NCBI GenBank assembly: GCA_027924585.1
Contig: BSBM01000140.1
Span: forward strand, 5,720,001 to 5,784,000
From: Larix kaempferi
Lineage: Eukaryota; Streptophyta; Pinopsida; Pinales; Pinaceae
Length of the DNA: 64,000 nucleotides
Reading direction: 5' to 3'
Positions 23,136 through 33,729 of the stretch are shown in pieces. Positions within the stretch are counted from its first letter, which is position 1. Each line of letters opens with the position of its first letter. The position numbers and the translations under genes are program-made. The notes under the pieces were generated by a model. That model did no database searches. It had not been told where the DNA came from and saw nothing but the letters and a program-made list of their open reading frames with translations.

Positions 23136-24419
23136 AATATGGAACTTCCACAAGAGTTTTTCCATCATCAGTTTTTTTGACAGAAGGAATTGGTTGAAAA
23201 GGAATTGTTTTTCATCAACCTTATTCCTCATTCGTAGGTGTGTCAAGCTCTTGGTTATGAGGTTGACCGACACTCCGTTGGTCTATTAAGAGAGAACCAC
23301 TAAAGAGCCTCATGCTTATTATATATCGATGGTCGCATTAGATCCCCCAGTAAAAAATGTCCTACCTTCTACTTATGATCTTAAGCTTCTAATATTAAAG
23401 ATATATGATGCTTTCTCTAAGTATTTTTCAACCCGATATCAACTTAAGTTAGACCGTTGGATGTTGAATTGCGCTGCATACATAATGTCGCAAGTAGGAC
23501 TCAGACTTTAGTGACGGTTGGTATTGCTATTACTTGTTGTTGTTTCTTCCTAAAATCACGCAGAGAAATATTCTAGGGGTTGTATCTCTGTCATCACTAT
23601 ATTCTTATATAATAATCTATCTATTTAATAGGGCATGGCCATTGGCTAAGTAATATTTATTTTTATTTTGGCCTTGACTTGGTTATGCATTTCACTTATC
23701 AAAGATGTTCCATTTTCGCTTTGTTCCATAGTAACTTACATTTTTATACCATGTTCCATTTGGGTACCATTTCCTTAAGAGTATAATAAACATACATATG
23801 TATCATAATCATACACACTGCACACCTAAAAAAAAAGAGAAAATCGTATAGGAGCTTACCTTTAGTTGTGAATTAATGACTTTTTCATGCTCTATAATAC
23901 CACATATTCCCTCCACAAATCAATTTGGTATGATCAAAACAACAAAAATTGTAAGCAATAATGACCAGAATTAATACCACAATGTCATTCTGATTCCACA
24001 CCACACTAGTAATGCCAAACTAAATACCAAAAGGGAATATCATATTAGTTGTCCAGGATAAAATATAGTACAACATTATACAAAAATGGACTATACAACA
24101 TTATAGAAAAATGCCCTAAAAGCATGAAAGTCGGGACATTGATAAGCCCAACTGATCTCAACTCCTTTAACTTTGACACAATAAAAGGAAAAACAAAGAA
24201 AAACTAAACTTTAGATCGTCTGACAACATCCCGTTTAAAGTGAAAAAATTTGTGAAAGCATTAACATGAAGTAATAGAAATATTTCCTAAGAACCCTGAA
24301 TAATAAACTATGAATAATAACCTAGATGCACCGAAATACATGGATCCCAATCTACTATCAAATGTAAGTAACTCCTAGAAACTGCCAGTGCTAGAAATAG
24401 AGGGAAAATGGAAGCTTTA
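23136..24419. other. Stretch without a recognised gene
   Basis: Past the last XTH match I see no family motif on either strand. AT-rich, with no clear repeat boundaries. Confidence 0.5.
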
Positions 24420-24850
24420 TAAACTTCCATTACTTGAAACTGGGGGGAAATGAAGGTCTAGTAACGACCATTGTGAGAAACTGGGGGCAAATGGGGCTCC
24501 ATGGAAAATTTAAGTGGGTCAAATCGTTTTTCTCTACTCTTTCTAATAAATACTTTTGGGCTAACCATTTTTTTATATTTTTAAAAATAAATAGTGGGCT
24601 AATTAATAGTAAGTTGAAATAACCAGGAGGCGAATGAATGTATAGAAACCACCATTGCTAGAAACCATGGGAGAATGAATTTTTAGAAACCACCATTGCT
24701 AGAAACCGTGGGCCAATGGGATTGGATGGAAAATTTAAGTGGCTAAAATTGTTTTTCTCTACTCTTTTTCATAAATACGGTTGGGCTAATAATTTTTTGA
24801 TTATATATTTTTAAATAAATTGTGGCCTAATTAATAATAATTATAATAAA
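24420..24850. repeat. Local direct repeats of 41 and about 225 bp
   Basis: A segment of about 135 bp (24478-24612) with ATGGAAAATTTAAGTGG and TTTTTCTCTACTCTTT recurs at 24703-24838. Between them a 41-bp unit with TAGAAACCACCATTGCTAG and GAAACCATGGG occurs twice in tandem (about 24632 and 24673); looser versions lie at 24420-24480. No gene. Confidence 0.65.
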
Positions 24851-25456
24851 ATTATTCTATATAAAAAATTCGCCCATTGAAAATCTCAAACCTCCCAATT
24901 TAGCCCATGGGCTAAATTTTGCCCCTAAAATTTACCTTCGACCTCCCTGAAATACCGAGATAGATGTGATGGGGCAGGGTCAAAATGATTGTGCATGCCC
25001 CCTATCCCAGGGTCGAGGTAATCTATTTTATCCTAGCCTAGAGGTGTCAATGCAGTGAGGATGTAATCTTAGAGGGGGATCAACAGGGCATTGATTAGCT
25101 GCTAGAAGCGGGGTGTACCATGAGGTTATTGGCCATGGTGGCACACTGAATTGGTGATATGATGATGGGGATGCCCCCAGTATCTCCGATGAGAATGACG
25201 ACAATGATGAGTACGAAAGTTTGGGGTCATCCCCCCATGTGGTGGCCATGTGATTTCCTCATCAATTTAGAAGAGTCGAACAGATAGGTCGGAGGGACTC
25301 GAGTATTTCGATACAATCATAGTGGTATGAGATGTCGAGGAAGGTTCCTCAGAAGACGAGATGAAATAAATGGTGTTCATACCACTTGAATAATACGTCA
25401 AGGAGTGGACTTCTTCAATGATTGTGACCTGATACTCCAAGGACACCTTGTGAAAC

Positions 25457-25909
25457 TCAGCCAACACCGAGCAATATTTTGGTACAATTTTGGGTAGTGT
25501 GACCCAAGACATCGCACAAAGTGCAATGTGTAGGTGATCGATTTGAGGCAAGGGAAGAGGGATTCGTGGCTTTGTTCGTAGTTTCTGTAGCGTTAGCCTT
25601 CGTGGATTTTCCCCCAGCCTTCTTCAGAGGAGGGGGAGTGTGGTTGGATGAAGCTTCTTCCCACACACCAAGAGGCAGATGATTGGTAGTGTTGATTGGT
25701 TGAATTGGTTGAAGCACGACCTGAGGAGTCAAGGTGGGATTTAGTGCAGGTAAGTACCAGATGGGAATCCCCAATGTCATTCTCGGAAGGTTCATCATTT
25801 CTATCATGGGAATGTTTACAACTCTTGATGGTGGGAACAAAAAGGGGACTGTGTGGATCAGGGTGGCTTTTGCGTGGCTGGGTACCGATGGAGGTTGAGG
25901 TTGGGGCAC
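25457..25909 (-). pseudogene. Open frame with CCHC knuckle downstream of G protease
   Basis: 150 codons, Pro-rich at first, then Lys/Thr-rich, ending in CTLCDVLGHTTQNCTKI, a proper CX2CX4HX4C knuckle. A knuckle normally precedes the protease; in G one already does. This may be a second RNA-binding region of the family, or the tail of another gag inserted here. E cannot settle it because the window ends just before this point. It partly overlaps in another frame a stretch homologous to the E linker, which suggests frameshifts. Confidence 0.4.
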
Positions 25910-26129
25910 TGATTGAGCAGCGGGCTGTGATCAGGGACAAATTTGCTTGATAAAATGGTGCGTAGGTCTGATATTTCAATATCCAAAGGAGGCAGGGGTA
26001 AGGTTGTAAATGTAGAGGTCATTGGAGCTGAGTCGCAATATAGACTTGGCCCCATGGTGGAATTCAAAGGGGTATATACACCAAGCACAAGTTTGTTGAC
26101 CATGAGGAGGACATTCTCTAGAGTAGAGG

Positions 26130-26770
26130 CCACATTCAGGTCGTAGTAGGTAAGTTGGTCAATTTTTATGACCTATCCATCATGGGAAAAATCATAATTC
26201 GGACGACGGATGAGGCAATGACCTTCATCACGTACATGTAGCTAAGTCTTAAAATAAGGTTGTATTCAAGTTGAGAATTAACGACTTCAATGTCTATCGG
26301 GCCTATTTTACTAGCTAACTAGATAGGGACATTTGTGAGAAGTCAATGTGGCTGAGTTGCATGGCAATCATAAGCTCATAGAGCCATCGTGGATGGTTGC
26401 AATAGAGGGGACCCAATATTCTACCACATGAAGGTGTACATAATGTAAATAGAGGCGCCCTCATTGACTATGCATCGATGTATTACTAAGTTTTTGATCG
26501 AAACTGAGATCGGAAATGCAATGGACGAAGGCATATGGTTTCAGAATGATCCAAGTCGAATGCCATCAAAAGTGAGTAAGTTGGGTCAATCGCACCTAAC
26601 GAAGAAAGAAATTATTTTCTTTGCATTGGATAGTTATTTAGAACTTCAAAGGCTGACATGGTGGCAGGGGATTGTGCTAGATCATCTACAATGTTATAGT
26701 TGGGGGAAGTGCGAGCATTAGGGTTGTTTGTAATGTTTCTCATATGGACTTTGGGAGCTTTGGGGGGCCC
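26130..26770 (-). pseudogene. G protease region, degenerate
   Basis: Minus-strand frames match E closely: NNNPNART, NIVDDLAQSPATMSAFEVL, LSSLGAIDP, LMAFDLDHSE, then a frame change and VNEGAS....M with SPLL after it (E reads IDEGASTCIMS). Several stops and at least one frameshift. The aspartic protease motif of this family is D-E-G rather than D-S/T-G; here even the Asp is Asn. Confidence 0.7.
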
Positions 26771-26878
26771 GTCAACTAACACTGGAGGGAGGCATAATGA
26801 CTAGTATGTAGGGGTAGACACAAGAGCCTTATCCATAGAAAGAGTCTCGGTAACCGAACCGTATTGATTACAGTGATT

Positions 26879-27440
26879 CTAGAGGTTGACTTCAGAAGAA
26901 GACATCATTAAGAGATGGTGAACTCCCATCTCGGGGACCTGGCTCGAAGATGCAATGTAGGTGACCAGTGGTTGTGTGGTGACGACCCCTTGCATGGGTA
27001 AGGGGTTTTGTAATGCCATGGATTGTGTGGTGATGACCCCTTGTGTGGGTAAGGGGTTATGTAACACCATGGTTTGTGCATAGGGTTGTGGTGGGTTGTG
27101 GTGGTGTTGGGGGTGCAGTGGTCCCTTGACATTGGTTATATTCATTCCAAAGTTGTTTGGCTCTATCCAAATGGGGGCAATGGTACGTGTAATGGACATA
27201 AACCCCATAGAAAGAACATGGGTGGTTGGTACGTAATTGAGGGTTCTTCCCTAGTCAAGGATGTTGATCAGGGTTTTGATTGGTCACCACAGCACCATTC
27301 ATTATTAGGAGGAGTAGGAGGTTTCCACCCTCACCCGGCCATTGGTTGTTACCACGATTCCTACCTTGTCTCTTATTTGGTTTTCCTTCCTGGTTCTGCG
27401 TGGCTGGTTGGTTTTGAGCCTAATTTTGTTGGGCATAAAC
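26879..27440 (-). pseudogene. G gag C-terminal region
   Basis: Minus strand NVYAQQN.AQNQ (27390-27440), a knuckle-like NHPCSFYGVYVHYTYHCPHLDRAKQLW (broken Cys), then two near-identical 15-residue segments LHNPLPTQGV and LQNPLPMQGVVTTQP, and VHHLLMMSSSEVNL. E has LQNPLPNQGVVNTQP and HHLLMMSSADVNLQTH in the same order. Gag binds element RNA and forms particles; this copy is frameshifted. Confidence 0.7.
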
Positions 27441-27441
27441 A

Positions 27442-28046
27442 TTAGGGGAGTTTTGAGGTCTAAAATGGGCCTCCTAAGGGAAATAATAAAATAAAATTTA
27501 TGATAATTAAATAAGAGCTTTAAATTTTAGAGGGGAAAAAGAAAAACTATTTTTTCTTATCAAAATTTTGGCATAGCTACTTATCAATTTACCCAAATTT
27601 CAATTTTGGGCACTCGTTTGATGTGGAATTTAATTCTGCATCCAACCCATACACACACTGCATACTTCTAAGGCACCCATGGTATGAAAAAATGAAAATT
27701 TCAATAAAAAAAAATGTATTTTAATATTAAAATAATTTTTTTATTGAAATTTTATTTTTTCATGTCGTGGGTGCCTCATAAGTATGTAGTGTGGGTATCT
27801 GTTGGATGCAAAATTAAATGTTGCATCCAACAAGTGCTCAAACTTGAAATTTGGGTAAACTTTTAAGGAGATATGTCAAAAATATGATAAGAAAAAGATG
27901 CTTTTATTTTTCCCTCCAATTTGTTTTTACAAATTTTACCCTTATGGTTGACATCATCATCATAAATCGTATTGGTTCTTATAAAGTGAATTTTGATGGT
28001 GCCTTTTTTGTTTTGAGGCCCATTTTTTACCTCAAAAATCCCCTAA
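27442..28046. mobile_element. Long-TIR foldback MITE inside G gag
   Basis: About 600 bp, almost entirely an imperfect inverted repeat. The left end ATTAGGGGAGTTTTGAGG and, in reverse complement, the right end AATTAGGGGATTTTTGAGG match; inner arms share GGGCCTC, CTTATCA, TTACCCAAATTTCAA, GCATCCAAC and AAGTATG. Arms fold around 27720. No coding capacity. If TIRs start GGGG, the flanking dinucleotide on both sides is TA, as in Tc1/mariner-type MITEs. It separates the G gag parts that are contiguous in E. Confidence 0.8.
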
Positions 28047-28065
28047 TTCCTATCCTTGTGGAATG

Positions 28066-29309
28066 TTAGGAGCTTGAAGTTGCACAAGTGCAGGTGTAGC
28101 TAGTGGTGGGATGGGGCAAGGGTAGTAAGTAAGGCGCAGGAGGGGGGGCATACCCTTGCGGGTTTTGACCGTAATTCGATGTCGCGTAGGTGGGTCCATG
28201 GGCATGGGAATTCTGGTCTAGTGGAACGTCCAAAGGTGTCGCTCTGGAGTGATCCATTGCGCGTGAAATATCGAGGCCACCACTGATGGTAAACTATGCA
28301 GGACAAGGCATGGGGTGATATACGGGAGTTGGTGCTGGAGGAATAGGCACATAGGTCCTGTCGGTAGATGCAATGTGACCAATGAATTTATCGGCAGCAT
28401 GATATTCCCTCAGAAAATCCTTCTAATAGGAATCGTCGCAAGGGGCATCAGGTAATATTGTGTAAAGGTACCCAGATTGGGCATAAATGAGGTCAGACTT
28501 ATAGGATTTTAGGATAGCCTCTTCTTTAGTATAGGGACGTTGAGATGCCACATCCTTGGAAATGGATGGGATTAGATATTTCATAAACCAATCTAGAAAT
28601 ATATAGTTGTCCATTTTGATCTTGCATAAAATTCGGTGTCTACGACATTCATGGATGTGGTCCGTGATATGGGTGGTTGTATTATGTCTGCAAGAGAGGA
28701 GAATATCAACACCATTGTCGTAATGAATTGGTAGCTGGAAGAACTACAGTAAAGTTGAGGCAAGGGATGCAAAGGTGGAATGTATCCCATGGGGCTAGTC
28801 AATGTACCATTTGGCGGTAGTGCCAAGGAATGTTCATTGCAATAAATGTAGTCGAATAGAGTCATCCACTATGGAGTTAGAGGAACACCACAAGTGGAAG
28901 GACATGATATGGTTCTGGGGTCTTCACCACCTTTCCCCTTAAACTTGGGGATGTCCAATGGGAGCTTGTTGGGCATGGGAGGCCACTTAGGATCATGTTG
29001 GATCGGATTGTTGGGCAATTTGGCCAGGTCAGAAAGGTTGAGACTAGACATAAATTGAAAACTAGTAGGAGGATGTGACATGGTATGGCCGATCTTCATG
29101 CTATCCATGGAAGCGATCATGGGTCCACCTCCAGTGAAGAGTGAAGGGTTAGAAATCATCATAAGGGGAATGGAGGTCCCACCCATAAGGGGTAGAGGGA
29201 CTTGGAAGGAGGGGCCTATGCCCCCGTGGGTACCTCCAGTAATTAGAGGTACTGTGGTGGTCATAATGGGCCCACTACCTATGGGTATGGACCTAGTAGG
29301 GGGATACAA
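28066..29309 (-). pseudogene. G gag, N-terminal and capsid parts
   Basis: Minus strand. SLNLSDLAKLPNNPIQHDPKWPPMPNKL, DIPKFKGKGGEDP (28880-29050) matches SLNLPDLARLTNDPI, KFKGKAGEDP in E. Capsid landmarks follow after frame changes: VDDSI, AKWYI, FASLAS, FFQLPI, ILLSCRHN, THITDHIHE, and the open piece 28423-28614 (IFLDWFMKYLIPSISKDVASQRP, EEAILKS, LIYAQSGYLYTI). The His/Pro-rich part (28066-28257) ends at the MITE. G keeps Gln where E has a stop (PIQHDP versus PI-stop-HDP). Confidence 0.8.
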
Positions 29310-29460
29310 TATAGTGGTAGGGGTAGGGCCAGTGGCCCTAGGGATGGTGGGTCATGTGGCACTAGGGATGGTGGGTACCATGGATCCCACAGCCGGAATG
29401 GAGGCCAAAGTGGCAACTGGGACACTAGTAGGTCCATCGCTAACGATCCCTCCATAAAAT

Positions 29461-30523
29461 GGGTTAGGATTCATGTGGTCCATGGGACTAGATGGAGCTG
29501 TATGCACATAGGGAGTTCACTAGAGAGGCAATATCATATCACTTCCATTCATATTGGGGGTTTCAATACTCTTTAAAACCTCGAAAATATATTGCTCTAT
29601 ATTAAGGGGTCAAGGGGAGTTTTTTATTTGGCATAGCAATATAAATATTGGGGGTTATTTTATTTGGGTGGAATGAGGAATAACCTGCAAATCATGGGAT
29701 GGATTCAAACCTCCAAATCATGGTCTCAAATCATACCCACCTAAAACTTATGGACCCTCCATTTTTATTTGATATTGCTTATGATCCTATGTTTTGCATA
29801 AATATGATAATAGTGTACCAATGATAATATCAATGGAAGTCTCTTTGGATTACTAGCCTTGGTAAATCCTCATTTAATAGCTTATTTTGGCTTGGTTTGA
29901 ATTGATGTTATATTTTTTTTCATCTTTAAGATAAGATATGTAGCTAGTCGGGAGTTCCAGAGTTGAACAATTGTATTCTATTTTTTGTAGGCATTCGAGT
30001 AAAAGATCAAACTCTTCATTTTTTAGGTTGCAATTTATGTGGGTATTTAGATTCAATCAAACCTTGCTCCATGGAAACCAAGAAAAATGATATCAATATT
30101 TCTTAGCTCACTGGAACCAATATGTTAGTTTTGATAGAAAGGTAGGGGAGTCCATCCACAAAAGTGTTTTGATTTTGCATTTTTATGGAGTTTAATTTAT
30201 TAATATTATAAAAAACATGAGCTCTCTCTGGTTATAGTTGGATTTACATGATATAAAATTGGCGTATTGGCAGGCTGTGGTGTGAAACATTTGCAATTCT
30301 CATATTTTATAAGCATTGCACTAATTAGTGGACTATCAATATTTTACATTCTTTGTTATGTTGAGCTCTTGACTGGGTTTCCTTTTACACTTTTTTCCTT
30401 CCCTAGTACTATTTTGTTGGGTCTTTGTAATGTATCCTTCACCGAATATGACCAACATAGGGGGTATTAACTAAATCAGGGCCTCAATATTTCGCCCCAT
30501 AACCATAATTACAAATTGATAAC
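29461..30523. other. Stretch without a recognised gene
   Basis: Should hold the 5' untranslated part and LTR of G, but I found neither a PBS nor LTR ends matching E or H. No motif-bearing frame. Confidence 0.45.
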
Positions 30524-31454
30524 TGTTAGTGTCCATTTTGTCACTATTTTTTATCATTCAATCTAATCGAGATGGTGTTATTTCTATCATTTTTTGCTAT
30601 GTTAGGTTGTTTTATTATGATTCATCCCATCAGACAGCCCAGGTATGCATATATTTACCTATTACGCAAATCTTGTTTATATTTCGTTATATTATGGTTT
30701 GTTTATGAAATGACAATTTATGGACATTATTGACATTTATATTTTTATTGATAGACTATGTTTTTCGAATGACCTTTCGTTCAGACTATGTGCTACGTGT
30801 TAAAGCTTAAACACATTTAGCTCATCATTCAGCCCCGCGTTCAGCCCCTGAAATCCACGGTTGGCATATCCTAGACTGTTAAATGCAAAAATGAGCACGT
30901 GGGTTCTGTTTTCCATGTGGAGCTTATGGTTAATGAGCTGTTGCTCTAGAAGATTCGTCCCCAAGCTCGCTGAGCCTGCCGACGAATCACCACGCCCATG
31001 ACAATGCTCCAAACGTTGATTCTCTTGTTTTCTCAGCCGGGAATCACGTACGTCTGCTCACGCACTTGAACGCCATCATTCTGGAAGGAGTCCAGCTCAC
31101 CCATGTTGGGTCTGCCGACATAACTCCTGCATCTACGTCAGCACTCCAACACGTGGATTCAGCCTCACATTCATCCTGGAATCGTGCTTCCTGTTTACGC
31201 CATTGTTCTGGAAGGAGTCTAGGTCGCACACGTTCAACCTACCAGCACAACACCTTGCCACAACAGTTCTCCAGCAGCCCCTCCTCCGTTCGCTCAGTTT
31301 GACTGCTTGCTACCTCTCTATCCATGTCAAGGGTAGATCGATACTGCAGCACCTGCGTGAAGAAACCAACCCCGTGTAAGCTGGGTAGATGCTCCCTGCG
31401 TTGGCATGCACCATTCAATTAACAGTTACAGTCATTTAAACACCTCTATTATTA

Positions 31455-31480
31455 GAGAGGTCGACTCTGTCGACCCTCTC
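31455..31480 (+). other. Hairpin upstream of F TATA box
   Basis: GAGAGGTCGAC (31455-31465) pairs with GTCGACCCTCTC (31469-31480) with one bulged C. It lies 15 bp before TATAAATGG, so it is in the U3 promoter region and may be a protein-binding dyad. Confidence 0.5.
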
Positions 31481-31494
31481 ACCCATTTGTAACT

Positions 31495-31503
31495 TATAAA
31501 TGG
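31495..31503 (+). promoter_or_regulatory. TATA box of F LTR
   Basis: CTTATAAATGG in an otherwise G/C-balanced promoter-like stretch; transcription towards the PBS at 33479. Confidence 0.55.
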
Positions 31504-32226
31504 TTGTCTCCATGACTGAGACGAGTTAGTCTGGTTAGTTTTTCAGTCTTTCAGTTTAGAGATAGTTCGCAGTCATTAAGAGTTTACAGTTGGAGATAGT
31601 TCTGTAATTCTCTCAATTTAATGGAAGTTCTAGTTTGTTGATAGTCTGAGTAGTTAAATCAATCCAGTTTTCCATCTCTGATTGCTGGGAAGGGCCCCTC
31701 ATCAACCAGAGATTTTGTCTTTGTTTTCTGCATTTTCTATTCTGCAAATAGTTAGTTTGTTTTCCTATGTTTATAATCAATTTCGTTTTTTATATGATAT
31801 TTCTTTCTCCTCTGTAATTTATGATATGTTGATAACTTAATTTGCATTTATAGAATTAGTAAATGGTCAACCAAGATTAATAGTTGTAGTTTCTTTCAAC
31901 CTTTCTTTCTTCCATCAACTATAGTTAGATATTGCCTTAGAATTCTTCCATAGTTAGTATTAGTTTCCTTATTTTCTCTTTGTTAGTTTTCTTCCTTCCT
32001 GTGGCTGTAGGATAACTCTTTTCTTTCATCTCAATCTTCTTTTTTCCATCTCATAGAAATAGTTTATCTCCTTTAGACAATGATTAAAATAGGTTGCTAT
32101 CTATTAACGTAACTCCTCAACAAGTCTTCTAACTAATTTCTCTGCATTATAGGTTCATTTGCATTCGCCAGCTGACGTCAAGATCATCAAAACTCTCCTT
32201 TTCCTTAGTTTAGTTCATTTTTCCTC

Positions 32227-32298
32227 CATTCAGACTGTCATTCGGACTGTCGTTCGGATTGGCATTTGGACTGGCATTCGGATCGTCATTCGGACTTT
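32227..32298 (+). repeat. 12-bp tandem repeat, 6 copies
   Basis: Six head-to-tail copies of CATTCGGACTGT with one to four changes each, starting at 32227, 32239, 32251, 32263, 32275 and 32287, with no length variation. It lies in the transcribed part of the F LTR. Confidence 0.9.
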
Positions 32299-33478
32299 TA
32301 CCCTTTCTGCATTAGTTTTATGTTTTTCAGATTCCAGTCTTTCCTGCTTATTAGATATAATGCTTCTCACTTCTAATTTACAGTTCTAGGTGTAATTTAA
32401 ATTTGGTTTTATGTTACATAGTTTTTAATTGAGTTTTTTTTATTATTTCCTCCTTCCACATTTCCTTCCTTCTCTTTCTTCTAACCTTCTTTCAAAGTTA
32501 AGCTTTTGTATCAGATTTGGTAGTTAGTTGTTGTTTCAGAGTTCATCAGTTTGTTTCTAGATAGTTTGTTTCCAAATCATAGTTAACAATTTCATTCTTT
32601 AAGTAGTTTTAATTTGTTAATGATAAGAATTATTTTCCATTTCAAGCAATTAGTGAAGACATTCATGATTTGAGATTTGGATCAGAAATAAGCATCTTTA
32701 TCAAGTTTTCTACTTGCTTCCAAACCAAGTTTAGAAGTGAATATCTTTACTAAGTTTTCTACTTGCTTCTAGTTTTCAATAGTTTTATATTATTCTGGTC
32801 ACGGATTGTAGATAGATCAGAATGATTAAAGTTAACTGTAATTTCTCTCTTTGTAGTTTACATCTCTTTATTGAAGTTAGATTAGGTTTACTTCCATTTT
32901 GTTTCACTATTACATTTGAAAGTCATTACGATACATTCACTCATGTTCACGTTACATGGGAATAGATGTTTCTTCTTGAATTAGTTGTTGAAATTATTTA
33001 GCTTGTAATTTACTTTGATTACAATAGTTGATGTTTATGTAATTTATCGCCGAATTCAATTATCTCATAGATAGTTTATTTACAATTGTTCTCTATCTGA
33101 AATTAGGCAGTTCAGTTTTAGAATTATTTACATTTACAAGTTCTCCCTAGCAATTCTTATTTGGTTATCAGTTCTTTTTCTATTCCTTTCCATCATTTAA
33201 ATATATAGTAGAGTAGTATAATTTGATACTATTCTATTCAGTTTTTTAGTTAGATTTGGTTTAATTCTCTTATTGTTTTTCTGAAGTTTGACTCAGTTTT
33301 TCATTTTGAAAGATCTTTTGATCTCTTCTTTATTAAATATTTTGAAGGTCTGACAAGCCGGAAAAATTAGGTACTATTCTACCTTAGCTAATATTTTGCC
33401 TCAACTCTAAGATTACCAATCCTAGTCAATAATTAAATATTAGGTGTTTTATTTGAGATAGCTCACACACCCAACATT

Positions 33479-33498
33479 TTGGCGCCGTTGTCGAGGAG
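33479..33498 (+). other. Primer-binding site of F (tRNA-Asp)
   Basis: TTGGCGCCGTTGTCGAGGAG directly after the LTR. The complement of the plant tRNA-Asp 3' end is TGGCGCCGTTGCCGGGGA, so two bases differ. This primer is typical of Athila/Tat Gypsy elements. Confidence 0.8.
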
Positions 33499-33729
33499 TT
33501 GTAGAAGATAGGTAGAATTTAGTTGTAGATAAATAGGTAGAATTCAATCATAGATAAGTTGAAATTCCTTTTAAAATTTATTTCTTTTCTTTAAAACTTA
33601 GATTAGGATGGTGGCGGGTGAGCGGTAAGACGAGAGGTAAGAACCTGCACATATGTTATAATAGGCATCCCCAAAACCCAGCAATAGCAGTTATGCAGTT
33701 AGAACTTATTTTAGTCATAATTTTTTTTC

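Larger units (their letters stand above)
24960..29460 (-). mobile_element. Gypsy-type gag-protease remnant G (same family as E)
   Basis: Minus-strand remnant whose pieces match element E in order: gag (28066-29309), C-terminal gag and knuckle (26879-27440), protease (about 26130-26770) and the linker after it (25860-26133, with SAPMTSTF as in E). No RT or integrase and no LTR is found at either end. The MITE at 27442-28046 splits it. It is heavily mutated, so older than E. Confidence 0.8.
30524..33476 (+). repeat. 5' LTR of element F (start uncertain)
   Basis: The right end is fixed by CCCAACA directly before the PBS at 33479. The left end TGTTAGTGTCC at 30524 is only a candidate. Inside are a TATA box (31495), a hairpin just upstream, a 128-bp partial duplication (CGCCAT..TTCTGGAAGGAGTC at 31071 and 31199) and a 12-bp array (32227-32298). 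The T-rich 3' two thirds has no gene. No second LTR of the same sequence is seen. Confidence 0.55.

Noticed and set aside
23329-23511. XTH C-terminal domain
   Set aside because: The frame contains a few scattered similar residues (QLKLDRW) but no WVQ/WVR..YM.YDYC pattern, so I did not extend the XTH call to it.
25593-25979. Additional minus-strand open frames overlapping 25457-26133
   Set aside because: These overlap in other frames; only the frames that match E or hold the CCHC motif were kept.
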